64,000 nt of DNA from NCBI GenBank assembly GCA_022706085.1, contig JAKJDF010000001.1, positions 168,516 to 232,515 of the forward strand. Direction: 5' to 3'. The position numbers were made by a program, and so were the translations under genes. A model generated the notes under the pieces. That model was not told where the DNA came from. It saw only the letters and a program-made list of their open reading frames with translations, and did not search any database. The stretch is from Candidatus Latescibacterota bacterium. Its GTDB lineage: Bacteria > Latescibacterota > MWCZ01. Shown in pieces: positions 18,401 to 26,913 of this stretch. The first letter of the stretch is position 1, and the number at the start of each line of letters is the position of its first letter.

Positions 18401-18669
18401 CTTCAACTCCCATCCTCAAGATGCGTGAGGGACGCCCGAATATTGCCGATGCGATAAAGAACCGCGAGATACACCTCGTAGTGAATACGCCCGGGGGCAA
18501 AAGGAGCCTTACGGACGATTCTTACATCCGCAAAGCAGCGATAAAGTACAAAGTTCCTTACGTGACTACGACTGCCGCAGCCATCGCCGCGGCAAAAGGA
18601 ATTGCCGCATGGAGGCAGGGTCGTGGGGAGGTGAAGAGCCTCCAGGCTTACCATGCGGATATCGGATGA
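15466..18669 (+). CDS. carB: Carbamoyl-phosphate synthase, large subunit
   Basis: A 1067-residue enzyme making carbamoyl phosphate from bicarbonate, ammonia (from CarA) and two ATP, feeding pyrimidine and arginine synthesis. Two homologous ATP-grasp halves are clear. The first starts [21 protein letters not shown] and contains [12 protein letters not shown]; the second starts [20 protein letters not shown] and contains [14 protein letters not shown]. The last about 130 residues ([22 protein letters not shown]) form the MGS-like allosteric domain. Full length, like E. coli CarB (1073). GAGGAG precedes the ATG. The small subunit gene carA is not in the window, so carA and carB are split. Confidence 0.97.
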   Translation: [1067 protein letters not shown]

Positions 18670-18724
18670 TCCCGGGTTCTGAAACGGATTTGAAATGCAG
18701 CCGGGCACTCGCTGGGAGGTCGGC

Positions 18725-20455
18725 ATGAAGAGGCTGAACAACCTTGTGGTTGAGCTCGCGTCGCGCGCCAAACTCGAACCGGGTGACGTCGTGAAGTTCC
18801 GTAACCCTCGAGAAGGCTGGGTTTTTGTATCCTGCGACGGAAAAAAGCCGGAGACAAGGCAGCTGAAAATCAACGGGCGCCCCCACCCGTGGAAAGGCTC
18901 CTTCGGGGACAACCTGGAAGCCATGTACTACCTCCCACAGGGTGAGCACGTATTGGCCGTCCACGGCAAGCCCGCTCGGCGTCTTGCGATCAGATCAATT
19001 CCGGAACTGCTGTTCACGAAGTACGGATACAACCCGTTCGTCAAGAACTACGGACCTTACGATTGGCAGTTTCTGAAGAGATACGTGCTTCCTCATGTTA
19101 ACACGGTAATAGGCACCGGCAGCCCTGAGCAGAACACCCAGAACAGGGAATGGCGGAGCGCCGGCGGAAAATGGATCATCGAACGAGGGATGAGTTTTGA
19201 CAAGAGTGCGCGTCCCGATTCCGGTGAAGTTGTTTCTGCGTGGGGCGGCGAACCGGGGATGACGGACCCTGCTTTCGACGGTCTGCTGCTGGACGAGTTC
19301 TTCAGCGGAGACGATGCTCGTTACCCTGCTTTTTCCGAGGCACTGCGCCGACTGGGAGCGGATCCGAAGTTCAAAGGAAAGAAGTTGTACCCGTACTGCG
19401 GTTCCCATTACCCCGACCGGAACGACTGGGGTGATCATAACGAAGAGGACACGAGCAACTCCAGCGTCCCGTTCTGGCGTGCCGCAATTCAGAGCGGGTC
19501 GCGTATTGCGTGGGAACGTTACCTGCAGGAGCGTCACGACAGGGAAATCGCGAAGGATCTCATTGAAGAGCGGATAGGCGAAAAGATCCGCCTGTGGCAG
19601 AAGGTTTTCCCGAACGTTCAGGAGTCCATGATTATCGCGTTCGGATACATGTCGATGGGCTTCGCGTTGAACGCCCACCCTTCTGTCGATTACAAGGTTT
19701 TCCTCGACATGCAGTTCCGTTACCTTGCAACCGAGCCTGCGCTGAAGGGGCTGTACGGCATCACAGGCTGGACTTCAGGGTACGCCGAGGAAGAAACCCT
19801 GAAATGGACCGCGCAGCTGTACCGCCACTACGGCATCGAGGGAAACACTCAACTTCTCAGCAAACGGTATGGGTTCACGTATGAACTTCCCCACATCAAG
19901 AACCCGGATTTCGCGTTCAATTGGGAAGGTTGGTGCGTTCCCGTCAATATCGAGAAGAACTGCACCGTAAAGAGCATCGACGGTTACAGTGCCCTGCAGG
20001 GGCGCTGGTCCGTCACGGACGTGGGCAATTCGGTCATGATCGTCAAACGGAGTTCGCTTCGCGCGAACGCAGTTTCACAGCCGATCCGGCATCTTGTTCC
20101 CGGCAAGCTGTACTCCGTGAAGCTTATCAGCGGGGATTACGATGACTTCGTGAACGGGAAATCGGAGGAAAAGCTCCACACGCTGAAAATCGGCATTGAA
20201 GGCGGAGAACTGGTGAAAGAGAAGTGTTTCCAATCGCCGCTGCCGAACCACCCGACGACGAAACTCGGACCCTTCCGGCGGGATCACCGCTACTGGTTCA
20301 ATCTCCATCACCTTGTGTTCCGTGCAACGGCGAAAACCGGGAAGATCGCAATTTCTGACTGGGTAACCCCGGGCGAACCCGGAGCACCCATCGGCCAGAG
20401 CACCATGTACAATTTCGTCGAGGTTCAACCGTACTGGGCCGGCGAAGAGCAGTGA
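18725..20455 (+). CDS. Large protein of unknown function, possible glycoside hydrolase
   Basis: A 576-residue protein with no signal peptide. The N-terminal about 90 residues look like a small beta domain (GDVVKFRNPREGWVFVSCDG). The middle may be a TIM barrel: YDWQFLKRYVLPHVNTVIGT, then FDGLLLDEFFSGD, where an Asp-Glu pair follows a strand as catalytic acids often do, and YGITGWTSGYAEEE. The C-terminal about 170 residues (NPDFAFNWEGW, PGKLYSVKLISGD) resemble a carbohydrate-binding beta-sandwich. I cannot name the family. The ATG at 18725 has GGGAGG; an in-frame ATG at 18695 does not. Its stop overlaps the GTG of the sialidase-fold gene, so the two are translationally linked. Confidence 0.5.
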   Translation: MKRLNNLVVELASRAKLEPGDVVKFRNPREGWVFVSCDGKKPETRQLKINGRPHPWKGSFGDNLEAMYYLPQGEHVLAVHGKPARRLAIRSIPELLFTKYGYNPFVKNYGPYDWQFLKRYVLPHVNTVIGTGSPEQNTQNREWRSAGGKWIIERGMSFDKSARPDSGEVVSAWGGEPGMTDPAFDGLLLDEFFSGDDARYPAFSEALRRLGADPKFKGKKLYPYCGSHYPDRNDWGDHNEEDTSNSSVPFWRAAIQSGSRIAWERYLQERHDREIAKDLIEERIGEKIRLWQKVFPNVQESMIIAFGYMSMGFALNAHPSVDYKVFLDMQFRYLATEPALKGLYGITGWTSGYAEEETLKWTAQLYRHYGIEGNTQLLSKRYGFTYELPHIKNPDFAFNWEGWCVPVNIEKNCTVKSIDGYSALQGRWSVTDVGNSVMIVKRSSLRANAVSQPIRHLVPGKLYSVKLISGDYDDFVNGKSEEKLHTLKIGIEGGELVKEKCFQSPLPNHPTTKLGPFRRDHRYWFNLHHLVFRATAKTGKIAISDWVTPGEPGAPIGQSTMYNFVEVQPYWAGEEQ

Positions 20456-21522
20456 GCCGCGGACAACAATTGCCTCAAAGGATCTGGAACGTGGAACATG
20501 TGATCGTTTTCAAGCAACCAGGGCGGTTTGGTGGATGGCCGGCAAACAACGGCATCTGGTCATGGGGTGACGAGATTGTTACGGGCTTCAACGAAGGCGC
20601 GCTGGACCTGCACAAATTCCCCGGGCACCCGATCAAGGGAGACGAGAACTCGGGAAGAAGACAGGTTCGAAGCCGGGACGGCGGCGTGACATGGGAACTT
20701 ATTAAGAAGCCGCACTTTGACATTCACGAGATGCCGCTGGTGAACTGCCCGGGGGGGATAACCTTCACGCAGAAAGACTTTGCGATGAAGGTGCTGGCCA
20801 CGGGAGTGCACGCGGGGTCGACCACGTACTTCTACGTGTCCTACGACCGATGCACCACGTGGGAAGGCCCGTACCAGATGCCCTTCTTCGGGCTGAAAGG
20901 AATCGCCGGGCGCACGGATTACCAGGTCATGGGCGACCACGACGCGATAGTTTTCCTCGCGGCGAACAAATCCGACGGGTACGAAGGAAGGGCGTTCTGC
21001 GCACGCACAAGGGATGGAGGCAAAAGCTTCCAGTTCCTTTCATGGATCGGCCCGGAACTTGCCGGGTGGACCATTATGCCGGCTTCGGTACGCCTTCCGA
21101 ACGGCCGCCTTCTGGCCGCGCTTCGTTGCAACTTCCGCCCGGAACATGGATGCCAGGTGTTCAGTTCGGATGACGAAGGCCGCACGTGGAACTATCTGAG
21201 CGAGCCGGTGAAGCCCGACATGGGAGGCAATCCACCGGCGATGATCCGGATGACCGACGGACGTCTGGTGCTTACCTGGGGCCACCGCGTTCAGCCGCGT
21301 GGAATACGCGCGTTCGTGAGTGAGGACAACGGAAAGACGTGGACGGACCCCATTATCCTACGCGAAGATGGCGGCGCGTCGGACGTAGGGTACACGCGCA
21401 CCGTACAGCGCGCCGACGGAAAAATCGTTACGGTCTATTACTTCAACGATCCCCCCACTGAAGAAGGCGTGAACACGGAGCGGTACATCGCCGCGACGAT
21501 CTGGCACCCCGATGAGTTTTGA
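20452..21522 (+). CDS. Sialidase-fold (BNR repeat) protein
   Basis: A 356-residue six-bladed propeller of the exo-alpha-sialidase superfamily. Asp-box motifs recur: SRDGGVTW, TRDGGKSF, SSDDEGRTW and SEDNGKTW. The opening FKQPGRFGGWPANNGIWSWG is common in a sialidase-like group from Planctomycetes-type genomes. The usual arginine triad of true sialidases was not verified, so the sugar is unknown; relatives handle sialic acids or other acidic sugars. There is no signal peptide. The GTG at 20452 overlaps the upstream stop as GTGA; a GTG at 20491 with AAAGGA upstream is an equally good start and would give 343 residues. Confidence 0.75.
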   Translation: MSRGQQLPQRIWNVEHVIVFKQPGRFGGWPANNGIWSWGDEIVTGFNEGALDLHKFPGHPIKGDENSGRRQVRSRDGGVTWELIKKPHFDIHEMPLVNCPGGITFTQKDFAMKVLATGVHAGSTTYFYVSYDRCTTWEGPYQMPFFGLKGIAGRTDYQVMGDHDAIVFLAANKSDGYEGRAFCARTRDGGKSFQFLSWIGPELAGWTIMPASVRLPNGRLLAALRCNFRPEHGCQVFSSDDEGRTWNYLSEPVKPDMGGNPPAMIRMTDGRLVLTWGHRVQPRGIRAFVSEDNGKTWTDPIILREDGGASDVGYTRTVQRADGKIVTVYYFNDPPTEEGVNTERYIAATIWHPDEF

Positions 21523-21536
21523 CCCCTCCTGAAATT

Positions 21537-21566
21537 ACCTGCGGCGGTCGTCAATTCGCCGCAGGT
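21537..21566. terminator. Perfect ten-pair hairpin between convergent genes
   Basis: ACCTGCGGCG and CGCCGCAGGT flank a ten-base loop. The hairpin sits between the stops of the sialidase-fold gene and the lipoprotein gene and overlaps the last codons of the latter. T-runs are weak on both sides. Confidence 0.45.
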
Positions 21567-22909
21567 TCTACATGCAGGCGCTCGCCCCACGTCATCACAT
21601 GGGCCTGGCATTCCGCCGGGGCGAGAACTTCGTATGCCTGATCGTACGGCTCCCGGTGCTCGAAAGAGTGGCCAATTTCGTTCTCGTGGCCCGGCACAAC
21701 AACGCGGGGCGAGACGCTCGCCAGAACCCGCTTCATTTGAGCGGTCCACACGTTCGGCAGCAGGATATCAGTTCGCTGGCGCATTTTCACGCTGTCAATC
21801 CAGGCGAAATCATCGAGATTCCACTGGTCACCCATCTGCAGGATGGTCATGCCGTCCACGGTGACGGCATACGCGTTGTTCAGCAGATCATTCTGGTGAC
21901 CCGGGTACGCGTGGTATTGCAGTCCCCGGATTTCCCCAGAAGAGTCGGGCTGCACGACCGTGAGCCAATCGAGGGAGCCGTTGGCGTCGGTCATTTCCGA
22001 CCTGATGTAATCCGCGTATCCCCCCTCTGCGGGCCACGGGGCGACGAGCACTGGAATGCCCCTGGCCCGCGCACGTTTCATTACCCGCGGCGATGAGTGA
22101 TCGCCGTGCCAGTGGCTCAGGAACAGCACCTCTATCTGGTCGAGGATGGCGTCTATCTGCTCGTCGGTGATCAACCCCTCAGGGCCTTCGCAGATATCGT
22201 GCGCCCAGGTGTGGTTCGCGGTTTTCACCACCCAGCCGTGGTTGTATAGCTTCCAGATCGTCGCGCCGTCGGCAACCTGTTCCTCGCGCATCTGAGCGAT
22301 TGCCGTGTCCACGTTGGACCGGATGAACTGGTGAACCGGTTCGAGTGAAGGAGCGCTGCGGATGTGGAGCGGCTCATCCAGCATGCACAATGCGTGGCGA
22401 CGTAGCATCTGGTCGCCGCCATTCGGTGGGTTCTCTCGCAGCGTTTTCTGCACCCATCCGAGGTTTGCCGCCATCCATCGGTTCAGGAGTGGGAGATATT
22501 CGGGGTCAAGGCCGGGGAGCGCGGTTTCAATCACGCCTTCAGCGACATGGCGCCACCGTTCGAAAACCCACTCGCCATCCTGTTTGCGAAGGGAGAAGCT
22601 GAACACTCCGAGTCCCCACCCCGTGAGGGCGTACACGGGCTCAACAACCGCGGTCGAATCCGTAACTTGAACGGCGGCCCGGGCAAAGTTGAAGCTCTTA
22701 CGCGGGGCAGGAGCCATGCCCCTCGAGTCTTGTTCCGGTTCCTGCCTCCACCTTTCCAACGCGAGGCGAATCTTCTGTTCATCGGTGTTCACTGATCCCT
22801 CCGTCGTGTTCGCGCTGCGGCCGGAGACCGCGGCACACCCCATGCACATGAGCGTTATCAACGCGCCGGCCAAAGCCTTCTCGGTAACTCCTGCCGACCC
22901 TGGCATCAT
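21551..22909 (-). CDS. Metallo-beta-lactamase-fold lipoprotein
   Basis: A 452-residue protein with a lipoprotein signal ending LITLMCMGC, so it should be anchored in a membrane facing the periplasm. A globular domain of about 170 residues precedes the hydrolase domain. The metal motif is SHWHGDHSS, followed by YPGHQND, MGDQW and VVPGHENEIGH, giving a full set of histidine and aspartate ligands for a binuclear metal site. The fold is used by lactonases, nucleases and phosphodiesterases, so the substrate is open. It starts 24 bases after the GH36 gene in the same direction and ends the sugar cluster, hinting at a sugar lactone or ester as substrate. Confidence 0.75.
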   Translation of the reverse strand: MMPGSAGVTEKALAGALITLMCMGCAAVSGRSANTTEGSVNTDEQKIRLALERWRQEPEQDSRGMAPAPRKSFNFARAAVQVTDSTAVVEPVYALTGWGLGVFSFSLRKQDGEWVFERWRHVAEGVIETALPGLDPEYLPLLNRWMAANLGWVQKTLRENPPNGGDQMLRRHALCMLDEPLHIRSAPSLEPVHQFIRSNVDTAIAQMREEQVADGATIWKLYNHGWVVKTANHTWAHDICEGPEGLITDEQIDAILDQIEVLFLSHWHGDHSSPRVMKRARARGIPVLVAPWPAEGGYADYIRSEMTDANGSLDWLTVVQPDSSGEIRGLQYHAYPGHQNDLLNNAYAVTVDGMTILQMGDQWNLDDFAWIDSVKMRQRTDILLPNVWTAQMKRVLASVSPRVVVPGHENEIGHSFEHREPYDQAYEVLAPAECQAHVMTWGERLHVEPAAN

Positions 22910-22933
22910 CTTCGTCCCGTTGACATTGTCCGT

Positions 22934-24910
22934 TCAGCCCTCCGCTTCACGTTTCGCCGGAGCGTACCTGATCAGACTGGTTCCGGGGCATTCAACGATG
23001 TTCACGGGGAGATCCTCCAATTGCCAACCTCGGAGGCGTCGCGGGTTCGGGCAGCCATCAACCCGTATACAATACCACAGATCGCACTTTACGCCACGCA
23101 GGCGCACGCTATTTGACGCGGCAGGGCTCTGTGTCCGTCGGAACACCATGACGAATCCATCGCTGGTTTCCGGTCGGTGGAACTGGTAGCCGAACCACGC
23201 GTCGTCGCTATCGGAGTGCGGAAAGAGGGGGTAAAAATCCCCGAGCATGTAAGGCCGCAGTTCCTGATACAGCGCTACGGTCCGTTTCACCGCCTCTTCT
23301 TCGCCCGGCGCCAGCCCCGATATGAGGATGTTTCCCGCCGTCATTGCGCTTCGGAACGCATAGGAAGGTTCGAACCCGAAATTGGCACACCCGTGGAACG
23401 GGACCCACCTGTTCAGGCCGGCGTTCTGGAGCTGGTCGCCTGTGGAAACATTCCGTTCCACACAATGCATGTCGCTGTGCCAGAGCGGAAGGCCGTACCG
23501 GGCGGCCTCGATATCGAGCCGTCGCCCGCCGCTGGAGCAGTTGTCAATGAGAAGGCCGGGGTGTCGGCGTTCGAGTTCCTCCCACATCGCATACAGCCCC
23601 TCGATGTGGCGGATTTCGGTTATGCCGGCTCGATCAGGCGTGTCATTTCGCTGCCAGAAGGTGAGCGGCTCGATGTTGAAATCCCACCGCACCCATGACA
23701 GTTGCGCTTCGGTTACGAATTTGTCAATCAGGTCGGTCAACCATGCCCTGGCAACGGGATCGTGCATGCGAAAAAGCTGGCTCCATTCGCCCTCGGCCTT
23801 CATCACCCATTCCGGATGCTCGCGCTCCACCATTGTCCCCGGGTGCACGCGTTCCGGCTCGAACCAGAGCAGGTAGCCCATACCGGCCGCTCGCACAGCG
23901 TCCCCGATCGGTTTCAATCCGTTCGGGTATTTCGACCTGTCGATTTCCCAGTTACCCGTGCCTTCGGGGAAGCCGACCGGGTACCATTGCTGCGGATCCA
24001 TATCCGACCAGAAGACCTCGATCCCGCGCTCTGCCATGGGGCCCACTGCGTCGAGATGAGGGCCCTCGTACGTCCCGTCGGCGGCGACCGTGGCGACGGA
24101 ACAGCAGACGGGGGGAAAGACCGGCTTGCCGTAGCGTTTCGGGTAGTAGTGTTTGATCGCCAGGCGCCGGAACAGGTTGTTGCCTCTCAGATGATCGTCG
24201 CCGTCCCAGAAAACAAGGACGATTCTGGGGCAACGCACGGTCTCGCCGGGGCGGAGCAGGAAATGGGTCGTCTGCTGGCCTGCTCGCATGCGCAGCGATC
24301 CATCCCCGTCCAGTGAGAAACCGGCCTCCCATTGGCCGGACCACCCGATCGCCACCACTACGCCGCCGGTTTCCCAATCCACGTTGAAGTACGGCATGTG
24401 GCCGTCGGACGACCGACCTCCCTTCGGGGCGAACACACGCTCGGCCGCTTCAGGTACCAGAAGTTCGTCCACCGGCGCAAAGCTCCGGGCGGAGTTCGAA
24501 TCGCCAAGGGAACGGTGCAAAACGCACCCCTGGGAGCCGACGTTCAGGGTTGTGTCCAGCGCACGGATGTCGGAGATGATCGGCGTCTCGTGCGTGCCGG
24601 TGTTCGTGAAGGTCAGGAGCCACTCCACGGCGGGGAGGTCGTGGTATTCAACGGCTGCGCACGTCACTTCAAGCCCGGTGGCGTCATCCCGCCAGACGAG
24701 TGTGAGTTCCGTTCTCTCCGCGTTCCGCGTGGGCGACTCTGATTCGCGACGCCAACCGCCAAGGAACTCAGAAGGAGTTCGTCCCCCGTAGACAAAGGAA
24801 AACGGCGGCTCATCCGAGCCCTTGATGGCTGTGCCCGCAAGCCAATCGGCCTTCGCGCGCATCTCCCCGCAGCGCACATCCAGCAACACCGGGGGTCTTT
24901 CTAACGCCAT
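22934..24910 (-). CDS. Alpha-galactosidase, glycoside hydrolase family 36
   Basis: A 658-residue retaining alpha-galactosidase that removes terminal alpha-galactose from raffinose-type or galactomannan oligosaccharides. The N-terminal beta-sandwich covers about residues 1-260. The catalytic barrel shows both signatures: WVRWDFN (Asp nucleophile) and DNCSSGGRRLD leading to PLWHSD (Asp acid/base). VFWSDMDPQQWYP and YLLWFEPERVHPGT are also family-typical. No signal peptide, so it acts in the cytoplasm on imported sugars. AAAGGTG precedes the ATG. It lies in a minus-strand run with PL22-like genes upstream and a lipoprotein hydrolase downstream. Confidence 0.88.
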   Translation of the reverse strand: MALERPPVLLDVRCGEMRAKADWLAGTAIKGSDEPPFSFVYGGRTPSEFLGGWRRESESPTRNAERTELTLVWRDDATGLEVTCAAVEYHDLPAVEWLLTFTNTGTHETPIISDIRALDTTLNVGSQGCVLHRSLGDSNSARSFAPVDELLVPEAAERVFAPKGGRSSDGHMPYFNVDWETGGVVVAIGWSGQWEAGFSLDGDGSLRMRAGQQTTHFLLRPGETVRCPRIVLVFWDGDDHLRGNNLFRRLAIKHYYPKRYGKPVFPPVCCSVATVAADGTYEGPHLDAVGPMAERGIEVFWSDMDPQQWYPVGFPEGTGNWEIDRSKYPNGLKPIGDAVRAAGMGYLLWFEPERVHPGTMVEREHPEWVMKAEGEWSQLFRMHDPVARAWLTDLIDKFVTEAQLSWVRWDFNIEPLTFWQRNDTPDRAGITEIRHIEGLYAMWEELERRHPGLLIDNCSSGGRRLDIEAARYGLPLWHSDMHCVERNVSTGDQLQNAGLNRWVPFHGCANFGFEPSYAFRSAMTAGNILISGLAPGEEEAVKRTVALYQELRPYMLGDFYPLFPHSDSDDAWFGYQFHRPETSDGFVMVFRRTQSPAASNSVRLRGVKCDLWYCIRVDGCPNPRRLRGWQLEDLPVNIVECPGTSLIRYAPAKREAEG

Positions 24911-24994
24911 CTGGCAACACCTTTCGTGTCTGAATGCTTACACCGTGCGGGCCGTAAAGAACGCCATTTGTCCGAGGAATCCGCGCGCCTTCCG

Positions 24995-25666
24995 TTATCT
25001 ACTGGACGGCGTCTGTTTCGGCAGGAAGCGGTGCATATAGCCTATCTGGAAGAGCAATTGAGCGTTCGAGTAACCGGTGTTCGCGCCGAGAGTCAGAGCA
25101 GTTTCCGCGAACAAACCCCGCCAGTTGTAGTTGTACGCGACGCCCCCGGCGTAGATCCCTCGTTTCCGCAGTATCCAGTTTTCCATCCGTTCATCCCTGT
25201 GGACAATAGCGACAAGGCCCACTGCATGGCGGGAAACCGGCGTATCGCGCAGCTTCTTCATCGCGTTTGCCTGAACACCCCAGAACATGTCGGAACCGCT
25301 CTCCACGTACCCACCCGAGATGCGCGTTCCATAGGCGCCGAACCAGTGGCCGGCCACCACGTTGATCGCCCCCGGTGTACCCAACACTACACCGATCTCG
25401 TAATACGGAGCAGCTCGGAGATCCCTTTCTTGTGCGCTTTGGGGAGCGGGTACACGTGCGATCCGTTCCACCTCGTCCATGCGGTAGACAAACTCGCTCC
25501 CATCCGCCGTGCGAATCCTCACATTCCCCGATGGCACCATTTCGACGACCACACCGACTATTCGCGACCCGTTCTTGAGGTACACGACATCCAGGTCGTC
25601 GGAGTACGCAGCCTTGACCCCCAAAAGCAGAACAATAATCAGCATGCATTTGAACGCTTTCAACAT
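24995..25666 (-). CDS. Exported beta-rich protein of unknown function, possible small outer-membrane barrel
   Basis: A 223-residue protein starting with a clear signal peptide (MLKAFKCMLIIVLLLGVKAAYS). After cleavage comes a short beta module, DVVYLKNGSRIVGVVVEM...EFVYRMDEVERI, seen in many secreted proteins of unknown role. The rest alternates polar and hydrophobic residues with glycine and aromatic turns (GVAYNYNWRGLFAETALT) and closes QIGYMHRFLP, resembling strands of a small barrel. I use the ATG at 25666 because GGGAGG is just upstream; the frame extends to 25738 without a better start. It lies 62 bases after the PL22-like gene, an odd non-enzymatic member of the sugar cluster. Confidence 0.65.
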   Translation of the reverse strand: MLKAFKCMLIIVLLLGVKAAYSDDLDVVYLKNGSRIVGVVVEMVPSGNVRIRTADGSEFVYRMDEVERIARVPAPQSAQERDLRAAPYYEIGVVLGTPGAINVVAGHWFGAYGTRISGGYVESGSDMFWGVQANAMKKLRDTPVSRHAVGLVAIVHRDERMENWILRKRGIYAGGVAYNYNWRGLFAETALTLGANTGYSNAQLLFQIGYMHRFLPKQTPSSR

Positions 25667-25728
25667 GATCCCACCTCCCAGGTTGCCCACAGATGGCAGA
25701 CGATGAGGTTCGATAGAACCTCGATTCC

Positions 25729-26874
25729 TCAGATCCACTTGTCCTTCGGTCGGTCGAGTTCCCCGGCGATGACACTGTCCCGGAACTCATCCGTGACGTG
25801 GGCCACGTATACCTGAGCCACACCGGTACGGTCAGATCGGAACACTACCAGTTTCCCATCCGGGCTGATGGTGGGATGGGGATGCCCGTATTCGACGTGG
25901 TCCTGCGTCGCCCGTGCGTGGCAGAGAGTGCGGAAACGCCTCGACGGGACGTGGATGAGCTGGATGCCCTGATCGGGCCAGTTTGTGTCCGCAACGATCC
26001 ACTCCCCGTTGAACGAAGCGCCTGAGTGCCAGAAGTACGGTCCCTGGACGAGCTGGTACGGGTCCTTCCCCGGTTCCACGATCCAGATGCACCGGTGCGG
26101 CGGCTGTCCTGTGCCCTGCAGGAGACCGGTTTTGCCAAGAATGGTGTGGTGTCCGAACTGATCGATGCGCGCGAGGAACCGGGCATCGGTCCCGTCTGGT
26201 TTCACGCTCCACACCGAAGAAGGCGTGTCATTCACATTCTGGAACACCCGCGAACCGTCCGCCCGTGTGACGGGTTCCACCTGCCCGGTATTCCGGAGGA
26301 TTTCCAACCGATGGTCGTTCTGAAAGCAGCCGAGAACGATGCCACCGAGGTCGATCTGGTCAACTGCGCCGGTGTGGAGCCAGATCCGGAGAGTCTGCAA
26401 AGTGCCCCAGCGGGAAAGGAACATCGCCTTGCCGGTAGAATCGAGGCACATCCTGCTGAAGAACGAGCCCGGCGCCGCGTACTCCTCGAGCGAGAGAAGC
26501 TCCTCGTCGGCTCCGCTTTCGACGTCTACCCGGTGCAACCTGTTTTCCCAGAGCACATAGACGTGCTTCCCGTCGTGAGCAAGCGTGGCGTGCTGGCGCC
26601 CGTAGTACCCGTCGTCAGCGGATTGGCCGCCGTATTCCGTGAGTTGAAAAAGATTCAGCCCATCGGCTTCCACGCGGAAGATATCCCACGGGGCGTTTCG
26701 CTGCGTCCACCGCTGTGCGTACAGCAGAATGAAACGATTGTCCGGCGCGATGCTGGGCCAGTCGTAGGGAAAGTGAGCCGCCGGACTGGGGTAGTTGGTG
26801 AGTTGGATGACCTTGATACCGGTCGTCGGATCGTGGTACTGGACCCGCTCACTGAAGAATCTCGATTGAAGCAT
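25729..26874 (-). CDS. Oligogalacturonate lyase-like (PL22-type) propeller, copy A
   Basis: A 381-residue seven-bladed propeller related to oligogalacturonate lyase (family PL22), which splits digalacturonate inside the cell by metal-dependent beta-elimination. Seen here: blade repeats of the PD40 type (APDNRFILLYAQR; SPDGKLVVFRSDRTG), the histidine-rich FGHHTILGK and PPHRCIWIVE stretches, YFWHSGASFNGEW, and the HPHP motif that in PL22 lies at the metal site. No signal peptide. It has a close paralogue immediately upstream. Activity on pectin fragments is inferred; such homologues are widespread in glycan-degrading genomes and many are untested. Confidence 0.65.
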   Translation of the reverse strand: MLQSRFFSERVQYHDPTTGIKVIQLTNYPSPAAHFPYDWPSIAPDNRFILLYAQRWTQRNAPWDIFRVEADGLNLFQLTEYGGQSADDGYYGRQHATLAHDGKHVYVLWENRLHRVDVESGADEELLSLEEYAAPGSFFSRMCLDSTGKAMFLSRWGTLQTLRIWLHTGAVDQIDLGGIVLGCFQNDHRLEILRNTGQVEPVTRADGSRVFQNVNDTPSSVWSVKPDGTDARFLARIDQFGHHTILGKTGLLQGTGQPPHRCIWIVEPGKDPYQLVQGPYFWHSGASFNGEWIVADTNWPDQGIQLIHVPSRRFRTLCHARATQDHVEYGHPHPTISPDGKLVVFRSDRTGVAQVYVAHVTDEFRDSVIAGELDRPKDKWI

Positions 26875-26913
26875 GAATGTCGTTCCTTGTTCTGAGCCAT
26901 CCCCGTAGCGCGG

